From assembly GCA_000231825.2 (NCBI GenBank), contig JH720298.1, positions 1,985,779-2,049,778 on the forward strand: a stretch of DNA of 64,000 nt. The letters run 5' to 3'. Shown in pieces: positions 11,469 through 24,889 of the stretch. This DNA comes from Tetrahymena elliotti 4EA. Taxonomy: Eukaryota > Ciliophora > Oligohymenophorea > Hymenostomatida > Tetrahymenidae. Position 1 is the first letter of the stretch. Every line of letters starts with the position of its first letter. Below the pieces are notes generated by a model that saw only the letters and a list, made by a program, of their open reading frames with translations, was not told the DNA's origin and ran no database searches. Made by a program: the position numbers and the translations under genes.

Positions 11469-14400
11469 ATGAGCCAAAAAAATGAGTAAAATAAGAGTGA
11501 ATTTCAGCACAAAATAGAATCCATTTCATAGCAGTATTAAAACGATGAATGGGAAACATATCTCCATTTCTTTAAGAAGCATAAAGATTATTTAAAAGGG
11601 CCAAGGAGCTAGCAATTAAGAAATCTAACACCAGGTGTTACTGATTACAAAGTAGCTAGCAATAGAATTGAAACATCGCAATACAATTGGCTGACTTTTT
11701 TACCAAAGAATCTATTCATCTAATTTAGTAGACTAGCAAATATATACTTTTTACTTATAGGTATATGCTAAACTGTCAATGTAATATCAACTACTAATGG
11801 AAAACCAGCGATATATCTTACTTTAACCATCATGACTGTTGTCTCTATGATCAAAGATATCATAGAAGATAGAAAAAAACATATCGCAGACAAGAAAGAA
11901 AATGAATCAATAGTCAAGCGATTAAACATTAACACAAACGAATTTGAGGAAGTCTAATGGTAAAATTTATATATTGGAGATATTGTAAGAGTAGAAGAAA
12001 ATGAGTAATTTCCTGCAGATATTCTTGTTGTTTAGACAACTCTACCAAATGTATATTCATTCATTTAACTCATCTATTAATTAATGTTAAAACTAAATTT
12101 TTAAATACTCTGATTCTTAATTAAAGTTAAACATTTGTTTGTGGCTTTTAGTCATATCCAAATTACTACAATTTTCTACTTTAAAAGAAAGAATCTTTTA
12201 AGAATTAGCATTTAAAAATGTTTACATCAAATATATTCTAAAAATAATTTAATAAACTCAATAGGGCGATTGCTATGTTGAAACAAAGAATTTAGATGGT
12301 GAAACTAATTTAAAAAGAAAAGTTGGGTTTGCACCTTAGATTCTTTAATAAATTGACATTGTTAAAAATTATGAATAATTGCTGAACTATTAACTGAAAT
12401 ATGAATAACCCAACATACAGATGTATAACTTCAATGGAATTATGTCCAATAACACTTCAGGTGACCAATATCCTATCAACATTAGTAACATTTGTCTTAG
12501 AGGTTCATGCTTAAAAGCTACTGATTACATATATGGAATGATCATTTACACTGGCCATCAGTCGAAAATCCTTCTTAATTCATAGAGATCAAGGTAAAAA
12601 AAAATCATATAAAAATACATTTCTCCCATACAAACTTAAATTGGTGAAAATTAAACTTCAGAAAGCTTGTTAAAATATCCTTAATTTATTTATTAACAAA
12701 ACAATAATACAGATATTTTTTTTAAAGCAACGATTTATTTTAGTGAATTCTTGGGGGAAGGGTCGCAGTAGTTTCTAAAAAACCTGCCTTAACCAAACCA
12801 CATTACAATTTTTTCAAACACCAGCCTTAATATATGAACTTTTATCATATAACAAAAAATAAATTTCTCAAATTTAAAGAGAAAATAAATATTTTACTCT
12901 TAGTAATTTAATTTTCTACTCAAAGAATTTCGATAGAAAATATTTTTATTGATTGGAATTATTGAATAAAGATTAAAAAAACTAACATATTTTAAAATAT
13001 ATTTAGATATAAATTTAGTGGAATAGAACTGAATTTGAATAAAATGATTATTTGGATTTTTATTCTTTTGATTTTACTTTGCTTATTCTCTGCTTCTTAT
13101 TATTAAGTATGGGTTAAAAATAATTAAGAAGAAGCTTAATATCTTCAAATTAAATATGATGAGTTTGCTGGAAATAATGCTTAAACATTTTTTATTTATA
13201 TTCCTTTATGGATACTGTTACTTGCTCATTTTGTTCCTATTTCATTGGTGGTCACTTTGGAAATAGTGAAATTTGGTCAAGGTTTAATTTTGTAGCAAGA
13301 TAGAAATTATAAAAATGTAAATGATGATTAATATGCTGATGTCAACAGTTGTAATTTATGTGAAGAATTAGGAAGAGTCAAATACATCTTTACTGATAAA
13401 ACAGGCACTCTTACAATTAATCAAATGAATTTTAAGGCTTTGTGTTTAAATTAAAAAATCTATGAAAAACAAAACGAGAGTATTCATTTAGAAACCATTT
13501 TAAAAAGTGAAGAACTTGACTAAGTTATTTTAGAAAAAGCAAAATCAAAAGGCTATGTAAAAGTATTTTCAATTTTAAAGAAATTTGTTTAATTATTATG
13601 AATAAAAAAAGGAAATAGAAGGCATGGTTTGCTTAAATGTTTGTCATACATTGATCATAGAAAAGAAACAAAATAATTTAATTTATAATGGAACTTCTCC
13701 TGATGAAGAGAGTATTTTAAGATTCTGCTACAACTAAGGTTATTATTTCTATGAAGAAGATATTGATAAAATCATGTATATAAAATCGAAGTAGTTAGAA
13801 TAAATATTTAAATTTTAAAGAATTGCTGTTTTAGAATTTGATTTTGAAAGAAAAAGAATGTCTGTCATTGTGAAAGATTTGCAGACATAAGAATATAAAT
13901 TGTATTGCAAAGGAGCTGATCTAAATATTTTTGAAACTTGTGCTCCTAATTAAGAAGTTACTATTGAAGAAACGAAAAATAATCTTCATTATTTCTCTCT
14001 TAAAGGTTTAAGAACACTAGCTTTTGGATATAAAATACTCACTAAGTAGCAAGTTGATTCCTATCTTAACAGGTAATTTATTAATATTTTATGAAATATA
14101 TTAAATTTATACTTTATATTAGGATATAGCAAATTAAGTTAGATATTACTGATTAGGATTTGAAAGAATAGTAACTTAATATCGAAATGGAGAAAGATCT
14201 AATTTTACTTGGTGGTACGGGAATTAATGATAGACTTCAAGATGATGTAGAATACACATTGAAAAATCTAAAAACTGCTGGTATAAAAGTGTGGATGTTA
14301 ACAGGAGATAAAGTAGAGACTGCATAAAACATAGCTCAGTAATGCAATTTAATATCTGAAGCTACAGATTTAGCCATGCTCAATTTTGATAAATATGATG

Positions 14401-16596
14401 AAAATGTAGAGGCTCTTATTGATCAATATTACAATAAAATAGGAAAATCAGACTATAGTGTATTAATTACAGGTTATTCTTTATATGCTATAGACTCTCA
14501 CTTTAATCCTCTTACTATTATAAGGTTATCTCAATCAAATACATTAACTAATAATAGAATAAAAGATTTGAATTATAGATAAAAATTACTCCATGTATTA
14601 GTTAATTCTTAAACTGTTATCGCTTGTAAAGTTACTCCTAGACAAAAAGCTGAGCTGGTTAGCTTTGTAAAAAAAATTTGTCCAAACGATACTACTCTAG
14701 CTATTGGTGATGGAGCTAATGATGTCTCAATGATCACAACAGCCCACATAGGAATAGGCATTAGAGGAAAAGAAGTAATATTTTAAGAAATGAAATTTTA
14801 TATTAAAAATGATAAATATTTTATGAGAATAAACAAAACTGATATAAATTTATAAATCAAATGATTCAACAATAAATGATAAAATTGATAAAAATAATTT
14901 TAATAAAGCAAAATATCAAAAAAGAAAAAAACGTATCATTTAATCAATCAACAATATTTAAATAGAAATGAATAAACTAATGAAAGAAAGAATTAATTAA
15001 ATAATAAATAAACAAACGGAAGATGAATTATTAGGTTTTTATCAATAAAATAATTATATTTTTGGATAATTATATTATATTAATTGCTAAAACAAAATAG
15101 GATGGATATCAATCAAATCTATGATAAATATAAGATAGAAATTAATGATCAAATAAATAAACTGATGAAAGAAAGAATTCATTAAATGATAAATAAAAGA
15201 TAAATAAACAAATTGAGGACATATTTGTTTTAATAAATAATAAAATTATTTTTTTGAATAAAAAGATAAATCAAAATGATATTAATTGCTAAAGCAAAAT
15301 AGAACTCTATCAGATATTTAAAAAATTTAAGATTTACACAAAAATATATTAAAATAGAAATCATTAAGAAAATAAATAAATAAACTGATCAAAATGAAAA
15401 AAGAAAAGCTAGTTAAAAAAATTGGGAAGATAAATTTACTTTAGTTTGTGTTAAAAACACTTTATTTTAAATTAATGGAAATATTTACATAAAATTATTT
15501 CTTTAACTAAATTTATTTAATAAATTATAGGGAAGATAAGCAGCTAAGATTTCAGATTTTTCAATTGGAGAATTCAGACATTTAAATAGACTGATTTTGT
15601 ATTAAGGATAGGAGAGTTACAGAAAAAATACTTAACTAGTTTTTTTTATTTTTTACAAAAATTAAGTGACATTTTTAGTAACATTTTGGTATAATTTTTT
15701 TTCGGCTTAAAGTGGAATTTATATTTATGACTAATGGGTGAAAGAATTATATAATTTACTGTTTACTTCATTGCCTATCATCCTTTATGGCTATTTAGAT
15801 GAAATGTATCCTGCACATGATTACTGTACCATATTTTAGACTAATCCAAATAAATTAGAAAAGATGCCCCTTCTATACAAAAAAAATTTAGAAAACCCTC
15901 AGTTTACTACAATTAATTTTTGGAAACAATTCTTAAAAGGATCTTTCTAGTCTATTTTCATTTTATTTGTTGGGTAAATTAATATTAATTTTCAATATAT
16001 ATTCTTTTTGAATGAATATAATTAATTATTTTATTATTATCTAAAGCATGTTATGTCTAAACGATGTTTCTGATAAAAAATAACGTTAGGCAAGTCATCT
16101 AGATATGGGAACTCTCGTTTTTACATTAGCTGTAATTGCTCCAAACTTGAGAGTCTTTTAAATAACAAAAACTCATTATCCTTTCACTTTATTCTTTTAG
16201 GCTGCCAGTATTTTAATTTATTTTGTAGCTCTATTAATAGCTAGCAAGATTAAAGCCCTTGATAGTTTTGGAATGACTAAAAGCGTTCTTGGAGTAGGAG
16301 GAACATATATAGGTATTCTCTTGATGGTTTGGACAGTTTACAGCATTCAAAAGGCATTTGATGATTGGTCTTACTTTAGTGAAAAAATTAATGGAGAGGA
16401 TATTGAATAAATATTTGAAAAAGAAGAAATAGAAAAATAAACAATCCTTTCTTCAGATTAAAAAAGTAGCGTAGTACGTGCACAATCCTCTTAACATAAT
16501 ATGATTGAAATATTGTGTCTAAACAAATACAGCATCAATAACAACAACAATAATGTCAATATGGATTATGTGGATGAAGTAAATAATCATTTATGA
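11469..16596 (+). CDS. P4-ATPase, phospholipid flippase
   Basis: Seven exons (11469-12050, 12265-12593, 13007-13556, 13612-14072, 14123-14774, 15531-15973, 16047-16596) total 3567 nt, giving 1188 residues, and all splice phases match. P4-ATPases move aminophospholipids to the cytosolic leaflet, usually with a CDC50 partner. Visible landmarks in order: N-terminal [20 protein letters not shown]-domain [10 protein letters not shown] (the DGET form typical of P4 enzymes); [15 protein letters not shown] in M4; phosphorylation loop DKTGTLT with the Asp codon at 13395; [25 protein letters not shown] and GLRTLAFGY in the N-domain; [26 protein letters not shown] in the hinge; [20 protein letters not shown] before M5; then the M5-M10 helices. 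The short C-tail is N-rich. All catalytic residues are intact. Intron 5 (14775-15530) is unusually long and contains a tandem repeat. Lipid specificity cannot be read from sequence alone. Confidence 0.96.
14950..15425. repeat. imperfect tandem repeat inside flippase intron 5
   Basis: About two and a half copies of an AT-rich unit starting near 14960, 15135 and 15353. Copies share TAGAAAT...AATAAACT(A/G)ATGAAAG at the start and ATTAATTGCTAAA.CAAAATAG at the end. It accounts for most of the extra length of this 756-bp intron. Confidence 0.6.
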
Positions 16597-17394
16597 AAAA
16601 TTAACTAAATTATTTCAACTATATTATTATCAAACTTATTTTCATATACAAATAAATACATATTTTATTATAGTCAAATACACTCAAAAAGTGAGTTAGT
16701 GCTTGGCTGGTACAACAATTATTTTATTGCTCAGTATTCTTCTTCTTCTTCTTCATTTTGAATTAATCACCTCAATATCAATCTATCTATCTTATTATCT
16801 CTCTCTCTCTTCAAAACATATTCTCCTTCCCATCTTCTTCCTATTACTCATTCTATTTTTTTCTTATGAATTATGCTAGCTAACGATTATTAAATGTTTC
16901 TGTTAAAAGTATCTATACTATATATTTTATACTATTTGTTTGCAACTTATTAATTTTTTAATGTTCAAAAAATTATAATAAATCAAAACCTTTTATTATT
17001 TTATTTGTCTTATTTAAAATGCTAATTGAAAGAAAGGTATTTTCTTTATTGAAGAAGAAAAATATTAACTTGGTTTTAGATATCAAGATTACAAAATCTT
17101 CAAATGATTATTGTAAAATATTCGATTTGAATTCATAATTAATAAAGAAATCCTTAGTAAATAAGGAGATTTGGCTTAATATTTAATAAAAAAATGGATT
17201 TGAAAATTTTGATAAATTAAGATAATTTAAAGTATTTAATAAATAAATTAGACTTAAATATCTTGAAATAAGTTAATAATTTGATTAGATAAACATAAAT
17301 TTATTTTAATTGTTAGTAATAGAATATTATTAATCTTGAGAAACGAAATGAAAGAATTAACTAGTTAATTAATTAGAATTGAAATATTTATTAT
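16597..17394. other. convergent intergenic region, CT-rich tract
   Basis: The 3' flanks of the flippase gene (+) and K+ channel gene (-) meet here. A pyrimidine-rich tract with TCTTCTTCTTCTTC and CTCTCTCTCTC lies at 16737-16870. The remainder is AT-rich. No gene seen. Confidence 0.5.
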
Positions 17395-20300
17395 TCAAAA
17401 ATATAAAGTTAAGTTGTGTTTATTAGTAGGGTAAATAAATCCTCTTCTTTTACTTACACCATAGGAAAGATAAGTAGGTTTGTAATCATCTATATTAAAT
17501 TCTTACATCATTTAATATTTTAGTTTATCCTACACAAAGGAACCATTAGTATAAAAGCGTGTGAATAGAATATTATGACGACGCGGTTTGTTTATTTGTT
17601 TTTGTTTTTTGATTTTTTTTTACTCTATTTGCAATAACTTAAGCTTGTTCAAAACAGATTCAATATTATTGTGAGGGAAAAATTTTTTAAAGTTATGCAT
17701 TTTGTCAAAAAAATCCATGGCGTTATTACTATTAATTTGCGTCATTTCCCTGAAACTCATTCCAGAAGTGAATTAGAGTAATAATGGCAGTTATGGATTC
17801 AATAAAAATTTTGAAAGTCTTTCTACAATTTATAAATCATTATTGTTTACCTATTAGCTATTCTATTACTGTAATTACATTTATGACTACTATTGCTTGT
17901 TGTTATTATTATCATCATTATTATTACCTAATTGACTCAAAGCATTAAGTAAGGAAGTTTTAGCTGTTGTTTGACTAGCCATTACTTTATTTAAATTTTT
18001 GTAGCTATTGACTGGTTCTTCTTCAAGGACTTCTTTAATTGACATCATAGAGCTTTTTTTGGTGTTGAGAGTCAAGTTCTACTGTAGCATGCTATTATTC
18101 TTTTTTTCAATGCTTCCTTCTAAATTTTTTTTAAACTTAAAGGATTATTCTGTTGGTATATTGCTTTAAGAGTTATTTTAAATTAAACTATTAACTAAAA
18201 TTCCTTAAAGTAAAATCTAATCAATAGAATTTCTGTAATTATTTAGTTCTTAGTTAATTTTAGGAACTGCATTTTGGTTACTATTAATTTGATTGAGAAG
18301 AACACTTATTCTTTTGTTAGACTAATTTACATTAAAATCCTAACTTTTCTAATTTGAATTTGCATAATATTGCAAATCTTCTTAAACTCGAAATGAGCTC
18401 CTCTTTAAAGAAAAACTTTGACGAGAGAGACTCTACCTTTTTAGCTGTTATTTAGAATAGTCAATTTATTATTTTAACTCTGCTCCTATTTAATTTTAGT
18501 CATAGCATTTCTATGCTTTCTTTTTTTTAGCAGGTTAAACCTCTTTAATTACCTCTTCTTCGTCAAATTTATAATTTAAAGAATAATCCTAAGGGACACA
18601 GCATAATAGATCTGAATCTGTTTTTGCTTAAGAACATGTTTACTAAGATTTCGAGTAATTTATTTCTGAATTAAAACAATTATTATTAGAAATATTGTTA
18701 TTTGAATCAATGTTTTAATTGCTTTTTATTTATTCAATTTCTTCTAATGATTTCCCTCTGATAGCCACATTAAAACTTTTTATTTAATTCTTTTTTGATT
18801 CTAAATTTTCATTTATCAGATTTGAAATCATATTTTAACTGTTAGTATAAATTTCACCATTCATCTAAGAATTTGCATCTTCATTCAATAAATTGCTATC
18901 CAAATACTTTTTTGAAGCTTCTTTTTTCTTTCCAGATTTCTTTCTTGACAATGAATTTTTTTTTTAGTTATTTATTGAGGATTTCATTGAAAAGTTATCT
19001 GCATTCGTCTATGAATTTTAGCTTGTCCCCTCTTCTTCACATTCTTCATATTCATCCTCATCTATATCTTCTGAATTGTAAAAAGAAGATCCAGTATATT
19101 TATCATCAGAATCAAATAAAAGCATAATCTAACTATTTTCATCTTGTAAATTCACTTTAAGTGTCTTACATATATTTTCATTCTGCTAAACTATTTTTCT
19201 TTATTTAAATATTTGTAAATTTATTAAAGTGTGTGTATATTTATTTCAAAGTTAATTTACAGTGGTTTAAGACTACATTTATCTGGCCTCCTTTCAGTAT
19301 AAGATCTTTACTAAAATATAGAATAGATACTCTTAAGAACAATAAACTGTTTGTCAAATATTTAATGAGTTTTTGGACAATTACTTGAGACGTGTCCAAC
19401 TTATTTGCAATTATAACATTCTACATGAAGCAAAGGTAGTTCCCCTTAAAAAACAAGCTATTCTTAAATCATTTTAAACCTTTCATAATCCTCATTATTA
19501 TCTTAAATTATCTCAATAAAATCATCTCTTGATATTTTATAAAGAGTAGAAAGATTCAAGCTTCTAGCTGAAGCTTTTCTTGATAGCCCAGAGAAAAAAG
19601 AAATTTCTCCAAACATATGTTCATCCTTTAAAGTTTGAATGACATTTGCTTTTCCTAATTTTTGAACAGATTACTAGTATATCTCAATGACTCCACTCTG
19701 TATAAAATATATTGACATATCATCACTTTATTCTTCTCTAAAAATAATTTCATTTGGATTTATTAAAACTTCTGTCATTTTAAATACTAACTTATCCAAA
19801 GTTGACTAAGAAAAATTTGAGCTAAATAGGTTATATTTATTTAAAATCTTTGAGTTTATCTCCACTGTTATTTCCTCCCTTAACTTATTTGAAAGAATCT
19901 ATAAAATTTAATCCTCTGCTTGCTTGTCTCTATCTTTTTGTTCTTGAGCTAAAAAGGATAGATAGTGTCTTATTCTACTCTTAAGTGAAATGTTTACTTT
20001 CTTTCTATTTAGATATCTTCAAATATAATTTTGTTAATATTTTTTACATTGTTCTATTTATATTTTTCAATTAAGTCAACAATTAAAAAAAATCCAATTA
20101 AAATTAATTTATTTTTTATTTTTTTTGGTAATAAAACATAATTTTTTGTTAAATTAGTATTTTAAATCTAACATCTGTAACTTCTCATTTTTTAACAAAA
20201 ACTTATTTCAATAACCAAAAATAAATAGTAAAGCCAAATGGTAAATTGAAATATTTTGTTTGTGTTAATTTTTAGTTTGAAAATGAAAGGGTTCGAGTAT

Positions 20301-22341
20301 ATAATATGTAAATAAAATATTACCTTTGCATTGTGGTTATTTTATCATTTAGCTATTTGGAGGATTTTTCAATTTCTTACAAAATAAATCCTATGTTGTT
20401 AATTGAGTAAGCAAACACACAACTAAACAAAAGCATAACTATAGAAATATATAATGCTTCTGCATAATTTGTAGCTGAAATGTCTCCATAACCAACTTTT
20501 TAATTAAAATTAAAGAAATATTACATGAAAAAAATTAATTTTTCTTCAATTTAGATTTAGTTTAGAATACGTTTATTTGTTTATTGGTGAAGTGAAAATT
20601 ACCTGTTGTCATTGTGGTCATTGACCAGTACATAGCATAAATATATTTTTAGTAATAGCTTTCTTATGAAATATTTAATTTTATCAACCAATTAGGCTAA
20701 CTGCCATTAACAACTTCTTAGACGCCTAAAAAATGCCAACCAATAGCAGCTTTTATTCACATTTCAAAAAAGATTTAAATTATTATTAGAATATTGAATA
20801 TACATACCTATATGAGCAACTGTAACCACGCTAAATAGTTAATTGAATAATTTTATCACATGCTTCTCGCTTTCTTTTAGAGTAAACACATAATCAAATC
20901 TTTTCTTTTTAGCTGATATTCCATTCGCTTTGAAGAATATGAGAATGTTAAAACCATAGGTAAGTAGGTCATGATTTGGATTGAATACTATATAATTACT
21001 TCTTTTAATAACCTTGATACCCAAAACTAGTAGACTGACTAAATCTGTCAAAAAAATATTAGAAAGGATATAGTATTAAGCAATCTATCTTCTTTTGACA
21101 ATAACTAAATCTTTATCGAAGAATGCAGTGTTGAAATTAACCAAAACATCAAGAATAAATATAAAAAATGTACAGAAATAGAACTCTCTAATGAATTCTG
21201 AATCAGGATTTTCTTAGTCAAAAAACATCAAAATAGAATAAAAATAGAGGAAAAGATAAGTGAATAAGACTAGAATAATATCCCACACAACTCTTAAAGT
21301 GTCAGTTGGCATGAAGATTGGAATTTTTTAGCTGAGCTTAAAAATGAAGTGAAAATGTTGCATGATTGAATTATGCTTCTTCTTTTTTTAGTTAGATTTA
21401 TAAAAGTTGCTTAAATCATTAATTGACATATAATCATCATCTGTCAAATCATCAATTTTTCTATTTAAATATCTTAATTTGAGTGCCATAATAAAACTTC
21501 TTACATGCTATCTAACTCTCATAATTCTATTCATAGAGGTATTCAAAAGTCTATTAACAATTTCTGCTGCTTTCTGAAAGTTCTACTAGTATTTCCTTTC
21601 TTTATGATTTTGTTATTTATTATAATTATAATTATTCTTCACTACAAGAGTCACTTTCCTATTTAACTCATAAATATTTTTTTCATAAATTATATCTTCA
21701 GGTATCCATCCTCCGCATTTTGATGGCATTTTTGAAGTTAAATCTTATCTACTTTCTCCTTTCTCGCTCTATTTCATAATCTTATTATTACTTTTATCCT
21801 TAAAATCTCGAATTGAGCCTTGAGACTTTTCAATACTAACCGTTTTATCGACTCTAATCTTTTTTTTGATGGACCTATTACTTTGGATAGATATTTATGG
21901 GTTTTAATAGTCATCTTTGAAAATATTTTTCAAAGTATTCTTTTCAATATTATTTTTTTTGTTATCAGTAAGATCATTTGTATTATTTATTATGGGATTT
22001 TATTCAGTTGCCAACGTTTCAAATCTTGCTTTGTTAGAGCGATTGCTTTATTTCATATTTCCTTCTGTATTTTGCTAGAAATTTTCTATGATTGAATTGT
22101 TCTAGTTTTAAGTAACAAATTCAGTATAATTAGAAAGTGATTAGTCTCCATTCAGTCCTTATTCAATCTCCGCGCACTTTATTTCAAACAGATTTTTCTA
22201 ACATTTCCTGCTTAGATAGCTCTCTTAAAGGCCTTATTAATCATCTAATATCAGACCTTAAGATTAATTTTATATTGAGAATTGTGATTTCTAATTTGTC
22301 TGTTTGTTATATTTATAGTATTCCAGTGATGGCATACTCAT
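17395..22341 (-). CDS. EAG-like K+ channel with CNBD and CCHC zinc knuckle
   Basis: Five exons (20808-22341, 20603-20749, 20324-20495, 19277-20016, 17395-19190) total 4389 nt, giving 1462 residues in consistent phase. After about 140 polar, Q/N-rich N-terminal residues come six membrane helices (S1 near LRVVWDIILVLFTYLFLYF; S2/S3 near YFCTFFIFILDVLVNFNTAF). The S4 region has mostly Lys rather than Arg (IFFKANGISAKKKRF). The pore reads YWSMTTMTTVGYGDI, a K+ selectivity filter, and S6 has YSINNIG. A C-linker leads to a cyclic-nucleotide-binding domain (PNEIIFREEQSDDMSIYFIQ; phosphate-binding cassette FGEISFFSGLSRKASARS). Directly after it is CYNCKQVGHVSSNCP, a complete C-X2-C-X4-H-X4-C zinc knuckle. 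The last 600 residues are low complexity (acidic, S/N/Q) and end in a more ordered block. Ciliate K+ channels control membrane potential and ciliary beating. Which nucleotide binds, if any, cannot be told. Confidence 0.94.
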
Positions 22342-22767
22342 TATGATGAAAAATGAATAAATTGATTAATGAATGAATGTGTTTTAATAACTAAATGAAT
22401 TTTGATTTTACTTTTTAGTTAATTGTTTAGAATAATATTTAATCTATTCATTAATTTATAAAAACATTCTTTTGCTTTAAAAAAAGGAATAAATAAAAAG
22501 TTAATGTGTGTATTTTATTAAGTAATTCTATGCATCTGAACATGTAGTTTATAAATAAATAAATATAAAAAACAGTGCCTAAAATTAAAGTTAACTCTTA
22601 AAATTAAATTGATAACTACTATCTAGATAGCTATATTGTTTAAATGTTGTTTCTTTTTAACATAAATTTGATTTTATCAAATGCTACTTTAATTATTTGC
22701 TTGTTTACTTTTAGATAATGTAAATAACCTGTAATCCATTTAAAAATATATTACAACCATTTCAAAT
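22342..22767. other. spacer, no gene seen
   Basis: Promoter side of the K+ channel gene and 3' flank of the dynactin gene. One frame stays open on the minus strand upstream of 22768 if a GTAAGTATGT donor at about 22813 is used to extend the dynactin gene, but the resulting residues look non-coding. Confidence 0.4.
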
Positions 22768-23527
22768 TCATATTTGCTTAACTGGGTTGTTTTAAGGTAT
22801 AAGAATCGATAATGCTGAGTACATACTTACTATATGTTTTTAGAAACGTGCCTCATCAAAATTAAGCTCTTTTACTACTTTATCAGGATAATATATTTTC
22901 TTATCTTCTATAATAGTTCCTATTTAATTTTTGTCAGAATTTACCTTCAAAAATGACATAAAAATTTAAAATACCTTGTGGTAGTTTTACGCATGCTCCA
23001 ATGGTGCATTTATCTTTTATTTAACAATCTTACTCAACACTGCCTGTTTTAAGATTTAAAATTAATTTAAATTGAGCTTGAATATGATAAATTATTACTT
23101 CTTGGCTCAAAATGATTCATATTTCCTATATCAGAACTATCTATTTTTGATCCTACTTCAAACAAATTGAATGAGCCAATTACCATATTCTTATTTTTAG
23201 ATGGGTCTTTGCTTTTCTTGTTCACTATTGATACTCTCTCCTACAAATAAATAACGAAAATCATTGAATTATTTTGCATTTGTCTAAATCTTAAATAAAT
23301 CTTAAATTAGTACTTCAATAATATTGTAATCTCCAAAAATTATGTCACCTCCTTCAGCTAAAATTGTGCAATTAGGGTGAATAATACAACCTTTTAAGTT
23401 AATTTTACACCTCTAATAAACTCTTTCAAAATATTATCATATTACCTTTCCCGAATCTCACATTTCCCTGAACTTCGCTCTTTTAACTTAGAATAGTTGC
23501 CACAGATTTCTGTTTTTCTTCAGTCAT
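22768..23527 (-). CDS. DCTN6: dynactin subunit 6 (p27)
   Basis: Five exons (23446-23527, 23314-23390, 23099-23240, 22975-23043, 22768-22919) total 522 nt, giving 173 residues. DCTN6 is a left-handed beta-helix protein of the dynactin pointed-end complex, which links dynein to cargo. The model starts MTEEKQKSVATILSQKSEVQ and continues GNVRFGKGCIIHPNCTILAE, GGDIIFGDYNIIEERVSIVN, NMVIGSFNLFEVGS, KDKCTIGACVKLPQGTIIED and KIYY. The hexapeptide pattern (G, I/V, H P N C at turns) and the order IHP, LAE, IIG..N.FEVG, CTIGACV match vertebrate p27, which is about 190 residues. The first intron is placed to give the spacing between the EVQGN and IIHP blocks expected from the family, and it also closes the phase. 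The only doubt is the last exon: a strong GTAAGTATGT donor after residue KHI could lead to a different C-terminus. Confidence 0.92.
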
Positions 23528-24889
23528 CTTAAAAAGAAAAAATAATTAAATAGCTTTACAAAGATCTCCTAATTAAAATATAATCAAACACAATCATATC
23601 AACCAAAAAAACCATGCTATTCTAAACCCCTTAAAATTAAATTAAAATCATTTTCTAAATAGATTTCTTCAAATAAAAAAAGAACGAAAAAATTTAATTT
23701 GGATTGGAAATCTAGAAAAAAGAGTTAATGAATATTAAAACTTGAACATCTAATATTATCTTCTATGCATTGATTTGATTATTTTATGAGCTAATATGTA
23801 TTTTTTTTTCTTTTTTTAATGTTAATCTAAAAATTGTAAAACAGAAAAAATTAACTTAAATAAATAAGTTCTTCTTGTAAAAAAATTATTTTATTTTAAC
23901 TTTTGATGAAATAATTTTTATTATTATTCATAATTCAATTTAGAATTTTATTAATCAAAAAAGTAAAAGCTTATTTTTAAATTAAATAATTGAGAGAAAA
24001 GATAATTTTTAAATTAAATAATTGAGAGAAAAGATAATTTTTAAATCTTAGTTTTAATTAAACATAAAATTTAGTCAATATTTCTAAAATAATATTTAAA
24101 CTATTTTATATTTTTTAACAAATCACAAATTAAATCAATCTTATCAAACAAATTTATTTCAAATTTATTCAAATATTTAAACTTTATTTCATCAAACATA
24201 ATAAAAATTTATCATTTTTCATTATATTTTCATAAATCATATTAGAATGAACATTCTTTATTTATTTTCACATCTTTCTATCAAATATATTTTCACATAA
24301 AATTAAAAATATTTAAAAAAAAATGACAAAAACCTTTTGATAATTTGTTAGAGTGGATGCTTTATTACGAACTCTTTATTAATTTAATTACGAATTGAAC
24401 TAAATTAATTAAAATTTAGTTTTTCTTAATTAAATAAAAGTCAAAAAAAATTAATTCATTTACAATTTTTTTTTAAAATAGTGAATAAATTTTATATCAT
24501 AATCTTTCTTAAATTTAATATTTATCTCACAAAACTTTGATTATTAATTAGAAAAAGTCAATAATGAGTGAATAATTTCCTTAAAAAAGGGAACATATTT
24601 CTGAAATCTTTAAATTAAATTTCTAAAATATATTTTCAATAATTTAATCTTTCTCAAACAAATCATAGTTTATTAATGTAGAAAATTTGTAGGTAATTAG
24701 ATCATTTTCTGAAAAAAAATTTTTTCTTTAAAAATGATAAATTAATTAATTTCAAGTTAGGAGAATGGATGAATAATAAACAAAAAATAAACTAAATACA
24801 AAATAAGTGTTCAAATATTATAATAATAAATATTTTTGATTCTATCTTACTATTTGATTAAATTTTATAAAATAAATACTTTTTAAATA
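23528..24889. other. spacer, no gene seen
   Basis: Very AT-rich, with a directly repeated 34-bp segment at 23970-24047 (AAATTAAATAATTGAGAGAA twice). No frame without TGA of useful length. Confidence 0.5.

Noticed and set aside
17851..17900. An extra intron in the K+ channel C-terminus using GTAAACAATA at 17850
   Set aside because: The frame reads straight through with no TGA, and splicing at the nearby AG would break it.
21820..22346. Plus-strand ORFs overlapping the 5' end of the K+ channel gene
   Set aside because: The minus-strand frame is continuous from ATG 22341 into the channel's membrane domain; the plus ORFs are hydrophobic shadows.
22340..22814. Extension of DCTN6 through the GTAAGTATGT donor
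   Set aside because: It yields a long tail of non-coding appearance; the shorter model ending at 22768 matches the family's length better, although the donor is strong.
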